Source: Hymenobacter metallilatus (GTDB lineage Bacteria; Bacteroidota; Bacteroidia; Cytophagales; Hymenobacteraceae). Taken from it: 64,000 nt of DNA. Numbering within the stretch: position 1 is the stretch's first letter; each line of letters begins with the position of its first letter. The notes beneath the pieces were generated by a model. It was given only the letters and a program-made list of their open reading frames with translations. It did no database searches and was not told the DNA's origin. The position numbers and the translations under genes are program-made. Positions 1 to 9,833 of this stretch are shown piece after piece. The stretch lies in NCBI RefSeq assembly GCF_003944705.1, contig NZ_RWIS01000003.1, positions 62,001 to 126,000 on the forward strand, read 5' to 3'.

Positions 1-1
1 C

Positions 2-508
2 CTGATTCAGCACGACCCGGCGGAGGCCCACGAGTTTCTGAACCGCTTTGCCGCGCTGTACCGCTTTCTGATCCGCTACAAGGAAGAGGATGTGGTGCCG
101 CTGAGCGAAGAGCTGCAATTTGTGCGGGAATACATCTATTTGCTGCGGCATCGTTTCGGGGCGGCCTATAGCTTCCGGGAGGAAATAGCCGATACTGTAG
201 GTTTGCCGCGGGGGCTGGTGGTACCGGGGACGCTGCAACTGCTGGTGGAAAATGCCATCAAGCACAACGCCGGCGACGAAGAGAACCCGCTGCTCATCAC
301 CATTATGATAACGGAGGCGGCCCTGACGGTTGCGCACCCTCGCCGGCCCAAGCTCACCGCCGTGGAGTCGATGGGGACGGGACTGGCTAACCTGCGGGAG
401 CGGTACCGCCTGCTGCTGGGCCGCAACATTGAGGTGGAGCAAAGCCCCGCCCACTTTACTGTAACGGTACCAGTTGTACCACCAGGCCGAATGGGGGCGG
501 CAGCTTAG
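2..508 (+). CDS. LytS-type sensor histidine kinase, C-terminal part (5' end outside window)
   Basis: The reading frame is open from the first bases of the window, so the start lies upstream. The visible 168 residues match the end of the His_kinase (PF06580) plus HATPase module. A helical stretch with LYRFLIR and VPLSEELQFV is typical just after the phospho-accepting His of this family. It is followed by an N-box (LLVENAIKHNA) and a G-box (GTGLANLRERY) for ATP binding. Kinases of this type are inner-membrane sensors that phosphorylate LytTR response regulators. The next gene, 20 bases downstream, is exactly such a regulator, so the two form a two-component pair. The sensor domain and the phosphorylated His are not in view, so the stimulus cannot be guessed. 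Confidence 0.9.
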   Translation: MIQHDPAEAHEFLNRFAALYRFLIRYKEEDVVPLSEELQFVREYIYLLRHRFGAAYSFREEIADTVGLPRGLVVPGTLQLLVENAIKHNAGDEENPLLITIMITEAALTVAHPRRPKLTAVESMGTGLANLRERYRLLLGRNIEVEQSPAHFTVTVPVVPPGRMGAAA

Positions 509-528
509 CAGCGTAATTGACAACCCAC

Positions 529-1317
529 ATGGATATTCTGATTCTGGAAGATGAGGAGCTGGCCGCCCGCCAAACGGTAGAGTTTCTGCGGCAGGCCGGG
601 GCGGTGGCTGAAGCTGCCCCGCCCGTGCTGCGGAGCGTGGAAAAAGCGCTGGCCTGGTTGCAAACCAACCCCATGCCCGACCTGATTTTCTCCGATATTG
701 AGTTACTGGATGGCAACGTATTCCTACTGTACGAGCGGTTTGCAGTGACCTGTCCCATTATTTTCACTACGGCCTACGACCAGTTTCTGCTGCCCGCCTT
801 TCGTGGCAACGGCATTGCCTATTTGCTCAAGCCTTTCACCTACGAGCAGTTTCGGGAAGCACTGGCCAAGTATCAGGGCCTGAAAACCAGCCTGGGCAAC
901 TCCGGTCCGGCCCCGGCGCTGTCGCCGGAAGTACTCCACGAGCTGAGCCAGGCCCTGCGGCAAAACAGCCAGCCCCAGTACAAGCAGCGGTTTTCGGTGC
1001 GGATGCGCAACGGCCTGTACGTGCTCCCGGTGGAAGAAGTGGCGTATATGCAGGCCGATGAAGGCGTGGTATTCGCGGTAGACCGCACCGGTAGCCGCTA
1101 CCCGCTGCAAGGCACGCTCACGGAGCTGGAGCGGCAGCTTGACCCCACCCGCTTTGGGCGGCTGAATCGCTCGGAGCTGGTTAATATTGCCTTCGTAGAG
1201 AAAAGTGAGGCCTACTTCAACAACCGCCTGGCCGTAACGCTGCGCGGGTTGCCGGGCACACCGCTTCTTACCAGCACTGCCCAGACCCCGGAATTTCGCC
1301 GCTGGCTGGAAGGGTAG
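529..1317 (+). CDS. LytTR-family response regulator
   Basis: Two-domain DNA-binding response regulator of about 262 residues. The N-terminal receiver domain has the acidic pocket (ILEDEE), a phospho-acceptor Asp at about residue 56 (FSDIEL), the Thr switch region (FTTAYD) and the conserved Lys at about 101 (YLLKPF). The C-terminal part from about residue 155 is a LytTR domain, with a Phe/Arg-rich strand, EEVAYMQADEG and FGRLNRSELVNI. I place the start at the ATG at 529; a TTG at 517 in the same frame would add four residues but is less likely. It is paired with the kinase that ends 20 bases upstream. LytTR regulators usually bind direct repeats upstream of a few envelope or transport genes; the target is unknown here. 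Confidence 0.93.
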   Translation: MDILILEDEELAARQTVEFLRQAGAVAEAAPPVLRSVEKALAWLQTNPMPDLIFSDIELLDGNVFLLYERFAVTCPIIFTTAYDQFLLPAFRGNGIAYLLKPFTYEQFREALAKYQGLKTSLGNSGPAPALSPEVLHELSQALRQNSQPQYKQRFSVRMRNGLYVLPVEEVAYMQADEGVVFAVDRTGSRYPLQGTLTELERQLDPTRFGRLNRSELVNIAFVEKSEAYFNNRLAVTLRGLPGTPLLTSTAQTPEFRRWLEG

Positions 1318-1389
1318 TGCGCTATGCGCTTTTTTCGGTGCTGGCTTGGCAACTGCCGGATTTCGCACTGGGCAAAAACGACCAATTGA

Positions 1390-2754
<1,365 letters not shown>

Positions 2755-2791
2755 ATCACGGATTTAGACGGATTTTTCGGATTACGCGGAT
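2755..2791. repeat. dispersed repeat copy A (starts directly after the eno stop codon)
   Basis: A 37-base sequence beginning ATCACGGAT starts at the base after the eno TAA codon. It is 35/37 identical to 37480-37516, which begins directly after the secA stop codon. A degenerate copy in the opposite orientation lies at 2959-2996, so the eno/division-gene spacer is bracketed by inverted copies. The function is unknown. Confidence 0.8.
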
Positions 2792-2801
2792 TCCGTGTGC
2801 G

Positions 2802-2838
2802 AAACGGCACCGTTGCTTTCGGGCGACGGTGCCGTTTG
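2802..2838 (+). terminator. hairpin terminator after eno
   Basis: Inverted repeat with 12-base arms (AAACGGCACCGT and its complement at 2826-2837) around a 12-base loop, beginning 47 bases after the enolase stop codon. The arm ends in a short T run, so it probably ends eno transcription. Confidence 0.65.
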
Positions 2839-2958
2839 TATTTCCGAAATGGTGCAGGTTGATGCATGAGGCCGGCTACGGGTGTGTAGTAGCGGCGGGT
2901 AGGGGAAGATGAGGACGGAATGCGGGGAATACCAGATATTTGTTGAGGTGACGCCAGC

Positions 2959-2996
2959 ATCTGCGTCATCTGCGAAAAATCAGCGTAATCGGTGAC
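2959..2996. repeat. degenerate inverted copy of the ATCACGGAT repeat
   Basis: Its reverse complement aligns along its length with the repeat at 2755-2791 (shared core GATTTTTCG, then a GATnACGC-type block), with several mismatches. It ends two bases before the ATG of the next gene, so it forms that gene's leader. Confidence 0.6.
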
Positions 2997-2998
2997 TT

Positions 2999-3313
2999 AT
3001 GAGTGCTTCGGAACTAGTTGAGCGGGTACCACGCTTTTTGCGCAGCTTTTATTTTCTGGCGGGGCTGGCTTTCCTGGTGTGGATGTTCCTGTTTGATGCC
3101 AACGACTTCATCAAGCAGTACGATATGTACGCCAAGTGGAAGGAGTTGAATACGGACAAGGAGTATTACCTGCGCGAAATTGATAAGGTGAAGAAGGACC
3201 GCGCGGAGCTGCTGAGTAGCCCGGAGCTGCTGGAGAAATTTGCCCGCGAAAAGTACATTATGAAGCGTCCTGGGGAGGATGTATTTGTGCTGGTACCACA
3301 GGAGAAAGAATAA
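2999..3313 (+). CDS. FtsB/DivIC-type septum formation initiator
   Basis: Small bitopic division protein of 104 residues. One membrane helix (about residues 15-32, FYFLAGLAFLVWMFLF) is followed by DANDFIKQYDM, a heptad-rich coiled coil (about 40-75) and the family's end block, FAREKYIMKRPGEDVFVLV. In other bacteria FtsB/DivIC forms a complex with FtsL and FtsQ/DivIB that activates septal peptidoglycan synthesis. Location next to eno is a common arrangement for this family in many bacteria. The leader carries a copy of a dispersed repeat that ends just before the start codon. The family assignment is firm; the exact orthologue name is not. Confidence 0.9.
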   Translation: MSASELVERVPRFLRSFYFLAGLAFLVWMFLFDANDFIKQYDMYAKWKELNTDKEYYLREIDKVKKDRAELLSSPELLEKFAREKYIMKRPGEDVFVLVPQEKE

Positions 3314-3353
3314 CCCTCCCTTAGCTGGCGTGGTACTTGCAGCGCAGCCAATT

Positions 3354-3794
3354 ATGCAGACACACTTTTTGCGAACAATCGGCTGGTTGCTGCTACTGTT
3401 ATTCATGCTGGCAGAACCGGCCCAGGCCCAGGCGGTAAAATCGTCGCAGGTACAGGTGGCGCGGCAGTTTCTGCTGGCGGTGCTGGCCGGCAACTGGGAG
3501 GGGGCCTATCAGCTGCTGAGCCCCGTTACCCAACGGCAAATGCCGCTGCCGGCGTTTCGGGCGGCCACTCAGCCTATCATCGACCAGGCCCGGACCTACG
3601 GCCCCGTTATCGACCTGTACAAGCTGGGGTACCGGTTGCGGGAGGAAGAAACCATTCAGCCCTTTGTCGGCTTCACCTACCGCGCCGACAGCTTGCGCCC
3701 CGGGCCGCACGTGCAGCTTGATGTGACATTTCAGGACTCCGCAGCCCGGCAGATTCAGGGTTTCAGCATCATTCCCCTGCGGATAAGTAAGTAG
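3354..3794 (+). CDS. small exported protein, function unknown
   Basis: 146 residues when started at the ATG at 3354. Residues 1-26 look like a Sec signal peptide (basic start, LLLLLFMLAEP core, AQA cleavage site). The mature part resembles the short DUF4019/DUF3887-type NTF2-like fold seen in many exported bacterial proteins: an opening helix (VARQFLLAVLAGNWEGAYQL), then LSPVTQRQMP and alternating strands. That fold assignment is inference. It begins 40 bases after the division gene and may be co-transcribed with it; a strong hairpin follows. The role is not known. Confidence 0.75.
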   Translation: MQTHFLRTIGWLLLLLFMLAEPAQAQAVKSSQVQVARQFLLAVLAGNWEGAYQLLSPVTQRQMPLPAFRAATQPIIDQARTYGPVIDLYKLGYRLREEETIQPFVGFTYRADSLRPGPHVQLDVTFQDSAARQIQGFSIIPLRISK

Positions 3795-3805
3795 ATGCAC
3801 AATGC

Positions 3806-3840
3806 AAAAGGCCGCTATCCATAAGGAAGCGGCCTTTTTT
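3806..3840. terminator. bidirectional hairpin terminator
   Basis: Ten-base arms (AAAAGGCCGC and its complement at 3829-3838) around a 13-base loop, followed by T residues; on the other strand the left arm also gives a T run. It lies between convergent genes and can serve both. Confidence 0.8.
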
Positions 3841-3858
3841 GGCTGATGTGGTACCGGT

Positions 3859-5220
3859 TTAAATGGCTGGGTCGGCGGGCGTGTTGGAGTTGTTCACGCG
3901 CTCCTGTTGGGGGTAGGGGTAGAAGTTGCGGGTCCGTTCCGTGAGGCTGGTAGGCGGAGCAGGGCGGCCGAAGCGGCGGCTGTCGTCGAGGCGCAGACCG
4001 GAGAGGTAGAGCTCGGCGCTGCGCTGCTTGTACACTTCCAGGAGCAGATCGGGCACCGTAACCGGGCCGCTGTAGGCAGGCAGGTTGGCGTGCACGCCCC
4101 AGGGGTCGCCGCTGGCCTGGGTACGCACCGCGTTGATATCGAGGAGGGCGGCGGCGGTATTGGGCGTGGCGGCGCGCAGGTTGGCCTCGGCCCGGATCAG
4201 GCGCATCTCATCGGGCAGGTAGGCCGGTATTGGGCTGTTGATAGTGCCGAAGAAGCCCGCCAGAGTGCGGATGTTGTCGGTGCTGCCGTTGTTGGCATCC
4301 ACTACCACTGGGCCGGTGAGGTAAAACGCCAGGCGGCCGTCCCCGGCTTCTACCAGGCTGGCGGGGAGGCCAAACCGGTCACGAGGGCGGAAATTGGTGC
4401 CGGGCAGGGCCGTGAACTGGTACACCGGGTTGGGGTTCTGGGCCGAGTAAGTGAAACCCGAGCGCACCGTTAGGGTTACCTGGTTGGCAGCCGTGAGGGC
4501 GGCGGCGTAGTTGCCGGCCATCAGGTTGAAGCGCGCCCGGTAGGCCTGCACGGTGTTGAGCAGGCTGAAGTCGGTTCCCAGTACCTGCGTAGTGAACTCC
4601 GCAGAGGGTGGGTTGGCAGTCAGCTCCTGCACAGCCTGATCGAGCAGACTAATGGCCTGCCCCAGCAACTGCTGCCGCGGCACGAAGCCCGGAGCCGTGC
4701 CCGTGGTCAACGGGCCCTGCTCAAAGCCCAGCGCCACGCCGGCCAGAGCCGCCGCCTTGAATAAGTACGCATGGGCCAGCACCCCACTACGGGCCGGCGC
4801 ATCGGCCGCCAGCACGGTGGGGGCGGCAGCAATAAGGCGGTCGGCCACGCCAACTACGCGGTAGTTACGGGCAAACAGGGCGGACGTGTTGGCGTTGCTG
4901 GGGGAGAGGTTGGCGCCGCCCTGCTCCAGTTCGGTAACGTTGAAAAACGTGGTAATGCCCTTTACCTCGCGGCTGCTGGTACCGGTGGTCAGGATAATGG
5001 GCTCCAGGGCCGCCGTGGAGTAGAGTTGGCGCAGGCCCACGCTCAGGGCGAATACGCCTTCCCGCGTGGTCAGGGTCTGCTCGTCGGTGGCGGCGTTGGG
5101 GTTGGGCAGATCGAGCTGGCAGGCACCCAGCAGGCCCAGGCCGCTGAGCAGCAGCAGCGCCAAGCCGCGCCGCGCCCCAGCCGGCAAGCAGGATGATGGG
5201 CGGAGGAATCGGAAATTCAT
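3859..5220 (-). CDS. SusD/RagB-family outer-membrane lipoprotein
   Basis: Surface-exposed nutrient-binding lipoprotein that forms a lid on its SusC partner. It has 453 residues. The N-terminus is a lipoprotein signal with the lipobox LLGAC (lipidated Cys about residue 34). It continues with the usual short linker (LDLPNPNAAT) and the helical TPR-like core. The C-terminal block contains LYLSGLRLDDSRRFGRP and NFYPYPQQERVNN, typical of SusD ends. The susC-like gene lies 27 bases upstream on the same strand, so the pair is one transcription unit. No glycan-degrading enzyme adjoins it, so the ligand cannot be inferred. It could be a peptide, sugar or other oligomer. Confidence 0.93.
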   Translation of the reverse strand: MNFRFLRPSSCLPAGARRGLALLLLSGLGLLGACQLDLPNPNAATDEQTLTTREGVFALSVGLRQLYSTAALEPIILTTGTSSREVKGITTFFNVTELEQGGANLSPSNANTSALFARNYRVVGVADRLIAAAPTVLAADAPARSGVLAHAYLFKAAALAGVALGFEQGPLTTGTAPGFVPRQQLLGQAISLLDQAVQELTANPPSAEFTTQVLGTDFSLLNTVQAYRARFNLMAGNYAAALTAANQVTLTVRSGFTYSAQNPNPVYQFTALPGTNFRPRDRFGLPASLVEAGDGRLAFYLTGPVVVDANNGSTDNIRTLAGFFGTINSPIPAYLPDEMRLIRAEANLRAATPNTAAALLDINAVRTQASGDPWGVHANLPAYSGPVTVPDLLLEVYKQRSAELYLSGLRLDDSRRFGRPAPPTSLTERTRNFYPYPQQERVNNSNTPADPAI

Positions 5221-5247
5221 ATCGAGAGGAAGTAAAAGCCGGAAAAA

Positions 5248-8200
5248 TTAGAATGACGCATTCAGGCCCACCGACAAGGTGCGGGGAATGGGTACTTCCA
5301 CGAAATCGAAGCCGCGCACGGCGTTGCTCTGGCCCGCAGCGCTAACCTCCGGGTCGTAGCCGGAGTAATCGGTGAACACCCAGAGGTTGCGGCCCGATAC
5401 CGAAACGCGCAGATCTTTCAGGCCCAGTAGCTTCGGGCGCAGCAGGTAGCTGACGGAAGCCTCGCGCAGCTTCACAAAAGAGCCATCCTCAATCCAGACA
5501 TCAAACGTGTTGTAGGTGGCCGTGCTGCTGCCCTTGGGTACTTCGCCGCGCAACTCCCGCTCGTAGCGGGCCAGGCCCCCGAAAATGTCGCGGGAGCCCA
5601 CGCGCTGGGTGAAGTTGAACACGTCGAAGCCCTGCTGGGTGTCAAACTGCACCCGCAAGGTGAGGCGGCTGTCGAGCAGGCTGACTTCGTTGATGAGGGA
5701 GGCCACAAAATCGGGGTTTGGGTCGCCCAGCACCCCGTTCACCAGGTTGCCGGAGGGCTGGCCGTCGGCGGCGCGCAGGGGCGTGTTGGGCGCCCCGAAA
5801 GTACCCTGAATGCCCCGCTCGCGTTGGGGCAGGCCAGCCGGCGTGAGCAGCAGCGAGCCATCGGGGTTGCGGGCGGAGTAGGTGCCGTAGTAAGTTCCCA
5901 AGGGCTGGCCCTCCACCGCCGCCACCAGCCCGAAGCCGTTGGGGAAGGTCACCAGCCCGTTCGGAATGTTGGTGATGCGGTTGCGGTTGCGCGAGTACGT
6001 GGCCGTCACGTTCCAGCGCACCGCCGCGGTTTGCACCGGTGTGGCCCGCAGCAGTAGCTCCAGGCCCTTGTTGCGCATGTTACCCACGTTGTCAAAGCGG
6101 GTGCTGAAACCGGAGCTGAAGTTCAGGTCGCGCTGGAGCAGCAAATCCTCCACCCGCTTATCGTAGTACGAAAACTCCAGGCCCAGCCGGTCCTTGATAA
6201 AGCTGGCGTCGAAGCCGGCCTCAAACTCCTTCTGCCGCTCGGGCTTGAGCTGGTCGTTGCCCTGCAGAGTGGAGGTAACCAGGCCCGGCAGCGTACCCAC
6301 CGTCACCGGGTCGAAGTTGGTAAACCGGTCGTAGGGGCCGATGGCCGTGAGGTTGCCGGCCTGCCCATAGGAGGCCCGCAGCTTGAATTGGGGCACCAGT
6401 TGGGCCAGGGAACCCGCCCGCCAGAATTCCTGATCCGACAGCACGTAGGAGGCGCTCAGCTTGGGGTAGTACTGGGTCCGGACTTTAGTGCCGTACACGG
6501 AGGCTGCATCCACGCGCAACGCACCAGTCAGAAACAGCCGGTTGTAGAGCCCCACCGTCTGCTGCACAAAGGCCCCGCGAATGGTACGCTCGGTGCGGTA
6601 GTCGCCGAGGTAGCGCGGGTTCTGCACCACCGACGTACCGCTGGCCGTCGTTTGAATAACCGGGGAGAGGCCGATGGTCTGCTGCGCAGTTTGCAACGAC
6701 TGCTCCGACTGCAGGGTGCCGCCCAGGGTAGTAGTACTGGCCAGCCACTCTGTAAAGTCGCGGCGGTAGCCCAGGGTCAGGTCGTTGTTGACGAGCAGGG
6801 CCGTGCGGTCGGCGCGGCGGGCCAGGCCGGTGCTATAGGTAGGAGCCGTGCTGTTGGTGGGGATGAAGCCCGTGGCCACCTGGGTGCTGGCGTCATAGCC
6901 CAGCACGTAGTCAATGGTGAAGCCAGCAAATGGCGTCAGGTTCAGCTGCGCATCCCCGATAAAACGGGAGGTGCGCTGGCGGAAGTCGAAGCGGTCCACG
7001 GCTTCCAGCGGGTTGGTGCGGGCAATGTTGGCGGCGGTGCTGGGGTAGCGGCCCGTTACCGGGTCTCGCGCCGGGTTGAGGTAGTTGTTGGCGAAAATAA
7101 AGCCCGTAAGGGCCCCGTAGGCCTCGTTGATGCCCCCGTTGGGCACTTCCCGGCTCTGGCTGAGCGTGTAGTTAGCGCCCACGCTCACGCTGGCTTTGGA
7201 GCCCAGCGTCTGCTGGAGGCGCAGCCGCCCGCCGCCCCGGTTGAAGTCGGTATTTTCCACAATACCCTGATTGCGGAAGTAGTTGCCGGAGGCGAAATAC
7301 TTGGTGCCCGCCGCCCCACCGGTTACTGATACATAGTTATCGGTACCCACAGCCGTGCGGAAAATATCCTTCTGCAGGTCGTAGCGCTGCACCGGTACCT
7401 GGGTCAGGTCGGCGTTGTTGGCGGTGTTGGCAAAGCGGAAAGGGTAGTCGTTGTAGTCGAGGGTTTTGCGAATCTGGGAAGTCAGAAACTGCGAGGACAC
7501 CGTTACCTGGGGCTTACCTTCCTGGCCGCGCTTGGTAAAAATCTGGACCACCCCGTTGCTGGCCCGGGAGCCGTAGATGGCCGCCGCCGCCGCGCCCTTA
7601 ATCACCTCAATGCGCTCCACGTCGTTGGGGCTGATATCCACGAGGCGGTTTTGGGCGTAGCCACCCAGATCCAGCAGCTGGGGGGAGTCGTTGTTGATGA
7701 TAACCCCATCAATGATGTAGAGCGGATCGGAGGAGCCGGCCACGGTGCTGGGGCCGCGCAGGCGCACGGATATGCCACCGGCCGGGTTGCCGGAGTTCTG
7801 GGTAATCTGCACCCCCGAAAACTTGCCTTGCAAAGCCTGGTCAATCTGGGTGGGCACGGCCGTGCGCAGCTCCGCCCCCGAAACCGTGGCAATAGTGTTG
7901 CCCAGCTGCTTTTTGCTGGTGGCTACCGAGGTGCCGGTTACCACTACGTCGTTCAGGCGCACCAGATCCTCGCTCAATGTCACGTCGGGTACCGTCACGG
8001 TAGGGTCAGCACCCAGGGCAACGGTACGGCGCAGGGGGGTATAGCCCACCGAGCTGATTTCCAGCTGATACGTGCCGGGAGCAAGGCCGGAAGTCAGCTC
8101 AAATGTGCCCTCGGCGTTGGAGCTGGCCCCCAGCACCGTGTTGAGCAGACGCACGGTAGCGCCGGGCAGGGCCTCGCCGCGGGCATCCACCACGCGGCCC

Positions 8201-8319
8201 CGGATGGTGTAGCGGGTGGTCTGGGCCGTGGCAACCTGCAGAGTACCCAGCAGCGGAACCAGCAGGGCTATACCAGCCAGATAACGTCGGTGCCCAGTGA
8301 GAGAGTAGGCGTGTGGCAT
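5248..8319 (-). CDS. SusC/RagA-family TonB-dependent transporter
   Basis: Outer-membrane active transporter of about 1023 residues when started at the ATG at 8319, which is followed by a signal peptide (GIALLVPLLG ... ATAQ). Domains in order: a CarboxypepD_reg-like beta domain (GRVVDARGEALPGATV, about 40-120) ending in ISSVGYTPLRRTVAL; a plug with the SusC hallmark GAAAAAIYGSRASNG; and a 22-strand-type barrel ending in an aromatic residue (GLNASF). It imports oligomeric nutrients using TonB/ExbBD energy together with the SusD gene just downstream. An in-frame start further upstream (8385) would put 22 hydrophilic residues before the signal peptide and is unlikely. Confidence 0.95.
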   Translation of the reverse strand: MPHAYSLTGHRRYLAGIALLVPLLGTLQVATAQTTRYTIRGRVVDARGEALPGATVRLLNTVLGASSNAEGTFELTSGLAPGTYQLEISSVGYTPLRRTVALGADPTVTVPDVTLSEDLVRLNDVVVTGTSVATSKKQLGNTIATVSGAELRTAVPTQIDQALQGKFSGVQITQNSGNPAGGISVRLRGPSTVAGSSDPLYIIDGVIINNDSPQLLDLGGYAQNRLVDISPNDVERIEVIKGAAAAAIYGSRASNGVVQIFTKRGQEGKPQVTVSSQFLTSQIRKTLDYNDYPFRFANTANNADLTQVPVQRYDLQKDIFRTAVGTDNYVSVTGGAAGTKYFASGNYFRNQGIVENTDFNRGGGRLRLQQTLGSKASVSVGANYTLSQSREVPNGGINEAYGALTGFIFANNYLNPARDPVTGRYPSTAANIARTNPLEAVDRFDFRQRTSRFIGDAQLNLTPFAGFTIDYVLGYDASTQVATGFIPTNSTAPTYSTGLARRADRTALLVNNDLTLGYRRDFTEWLASTTTLGGTLQSEQSLQTAQQTIGLSPVIQTTASGTSVVQNPRYLGDYRTERTIRGAFVQQTVGLYNRLFLTGALRVDAASVYGTKVRTQYYPKLSASYVLSDQEFWRAGSLAQLVPQFKLRASYGQAGNLTAIGPYDRFTNFDPVTVGTLPGLVTSTLQGNDQLKPERQKEFEAGFDASFIKDRLGLEFSYYDKRVEDLLLQRDLNFSSGFSTRFDNVGNMRNKGLELLLRATPVQTAAVRWNVTATYSRNRNRITNIPNGLVTFPNGFGLVAAVEGQPLGTYYGTYSARNPDGSLLLTPAGLPQRERGIQGTFGAPNTPLRAADGQPSGNLVNGVLGDPNPDFVASLINEVSLLDSRLTLRVQFDTQQGFDVFNFTQRVGSRDIFGGLARYERELRGEVPKGSSTATYNTFDVWIEDGSFVKLREASVSYLLRPKLLGLKDLRVSVSGRNLWVFTDYSGYDPEVSAAGQSNAVRGFDFVEVPIPRTLSVGLNASF

Positions 8320-8431
8320 AGGAAGTAGGGTAGGGGTGAAAAAGAACGGCTTGCCCCGGCCCGATTCGCGCCGATGGCAAGCCATTAAACATAGTGAAAA
8401 GAAGGATGCTTTGTACTTCCCCTAGCTGCGT

Positions 8432-9643
8432 TTACCCCGGAAAAGAAATCTTACCCATGCTCACGGCCGGCACCCGCTGCCGCCCGGCCCCAATGCTCAC
8501 CGGCTGGCCCGCCACGGCTTCATTGGCCAGCAAGGCAAACAGGATAGCCTCCTTGGCATCGGGCAGCACGCCCAGCGCCTCGGTGGTGGCAAAGGTGCAG
8601 GCGGGCAGCTGCCGCCGCAGGGCTGCCTGCAGGGCCGGGTTATGGGCCCCGCCCCCGCTGGCGTACACCGTCAACGCCGGCTGCGCCCCGAATACCTGTC
8701 GGGCTGCCCGCGCCACGCCCACGGCGCTTAGCTCGGTAAGGGTTGCCAGCGTGTCTTCCAGGCCCAGCTGCGTGGTGTGGCTGCGCGCCTGCGCCTGTTG
8801 CAGATACGCCGGGCCGAACAGCTCCGGTCCGGTAGTTTTGGGCAGGGGGGCGGCGAAAAACGGGTGGGCCAGCAGCTCCCGCAGTAGCCCCTCGTGCACC
8901 TGGCCGGCCAGGGCCAGGCGGCCGTCCTCATCGTAGGCCAGCCTGGGGCGGTGCTGGCGCACGGTGGCATCCAGCAGGGTATTGCCGGGGCCGGTATCGG
9001 TGCTGAAGGCGGTGCTGGCATCCTGACCAGTGCGAGGAAGGTAGGTGAAGTTGGCAATGCCGCCCAGGTTGAGCAGCAGCCGCTCCTCGTGGGGGCTGCT
9101 GAGCAGCAGATAGTCACCGTAGGCAGCCAATGGTGCCCCCTCGCCGCCGCCGGCAATGTGCTTCTGCCGGAAGTCGCTGAGGGTGATAATGCCGGTGCCC
9201 ACCGCCACGTGGTCCCCGTCGCCGAGCTGCAGAGTGGCGTTCAGGCCCGCAAAATCGGGATGCTGGTGCTGGTGGGCGGGGGCGTGGTACACCGTCTGGC
9301 CGTGGCTGGCTACCAGATCAACATCCGAAGCAGTTACCTGCCACTGCTTCAGGCACTGCGTAATCATGGTGGCGTGCAGGCTACCCAGCCAGGGGTTCAG
9401 CAAGGTGAGGTACTCCAGGCTTACCTGCTCGCGGGCAAATACCTCCCGGATGCGGCGGCGCACGTCGTCGGGGTAGGGTACGGTGGCAAACTGCTCCAGC
9501 TCCAGCCGCGTGCCGGCACCGTGCCCGTGCAGGCGGCACAGGGCCACATCCAGCCCATCCAGGGAAGTGCCCGACATCAGCCCGATGATGCGGCGGCTGG
9601 GTTGCTGGGCTAGGCGGTGCAGGCGGGCGAGGTGCGGATTCAT
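8432..9643 (-). CDS. anmK: anhydro-N-acetylmuramic acid kinase
   Basis: Cytoplasmic ATP-dependent kinase that opens the 1,6-anhydro ring of anhMurNAc and phosphorylates it to MurNAc-6-phosphate in cell-wall recycling. 403 residues. The family signature GLMSGTSLDGLDVALC lies near residues 22-37. Further ASKHA-fold motifs are VASHGQTVYH, LQLGDGDHVA, LLNLGGIANFTYL, FSTDTGPGNTLLD and VYASGGGAHNP. It is a single gene between susC and the Hsp70 gene on the same strand, with a terminator hairpin upstream separating it from the latter. MurQ, the usual next enzyme, is not in the window. Confidence 0.95.
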   Translation of the reverse strand: MNPHLARLHRLAQQPSRRIIGLMSGTSLDGLDVALCRLHGHGAGTRLELEQFATVPYPDDVRRRIREVFAREQVSLEYLTLLNPWLGSLHATMITQCLKQWQVTASDVDLVASHGQTVYHAPAHQHQHPDFAGLNATLQLGDGDHVAVGTGIITLSDFRQKHIAGGGEGAPLAAYGDYLLLSSPHEERLLLNLGGIANFTYLPRTGQDASTAFSTDTGPGNTLLDATVRQHRPRLAYDEDGRLALAGQVHEGLLRELLAHPFFAAPLPKTTGPELFGPAYLQQAQARSHTTQLGLEDTLATLTELSAVGVARAARQVFGAQPALTVYASGGGAHNPALQAALRRQLPACTFATTEALGVLPDAKEAILFALLANEAVAGQPVSIGAGRQRVPAVSMGKISFPG

Positions 9644-9770
9644 GGGAACTTTATGTGCTGTTTACTGCTGCTTCGGGAACCCAATGTAACCCCAAAATGT
9701 GCTGTGTGCCTTTTAGTGCTGGCCGCCGGATGATACAATGAGATGAGCAAGCCTACGAATCGGGAATAAA

Positions 9771-9805
9771 AAAGCCCGACGGTCAAGGCTGACCGCCGGG
9801 CTTTT
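9771..9805 (-). terminator. terminator after the Hsp70 gene
   Basis: Long hairpin formed by 9771-9783 and 9793-9805 (AAAGCCCG ... CGGGCTTT with one internal mismatch) with T runs on both strands. It lies 29 bases after the stop codon of the minus-strand Hsp70 gene. Confidence 0.8.
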
Positions 9806-9833
9806 ACCGGTTAATTGTGCTCAGAAATACTCG

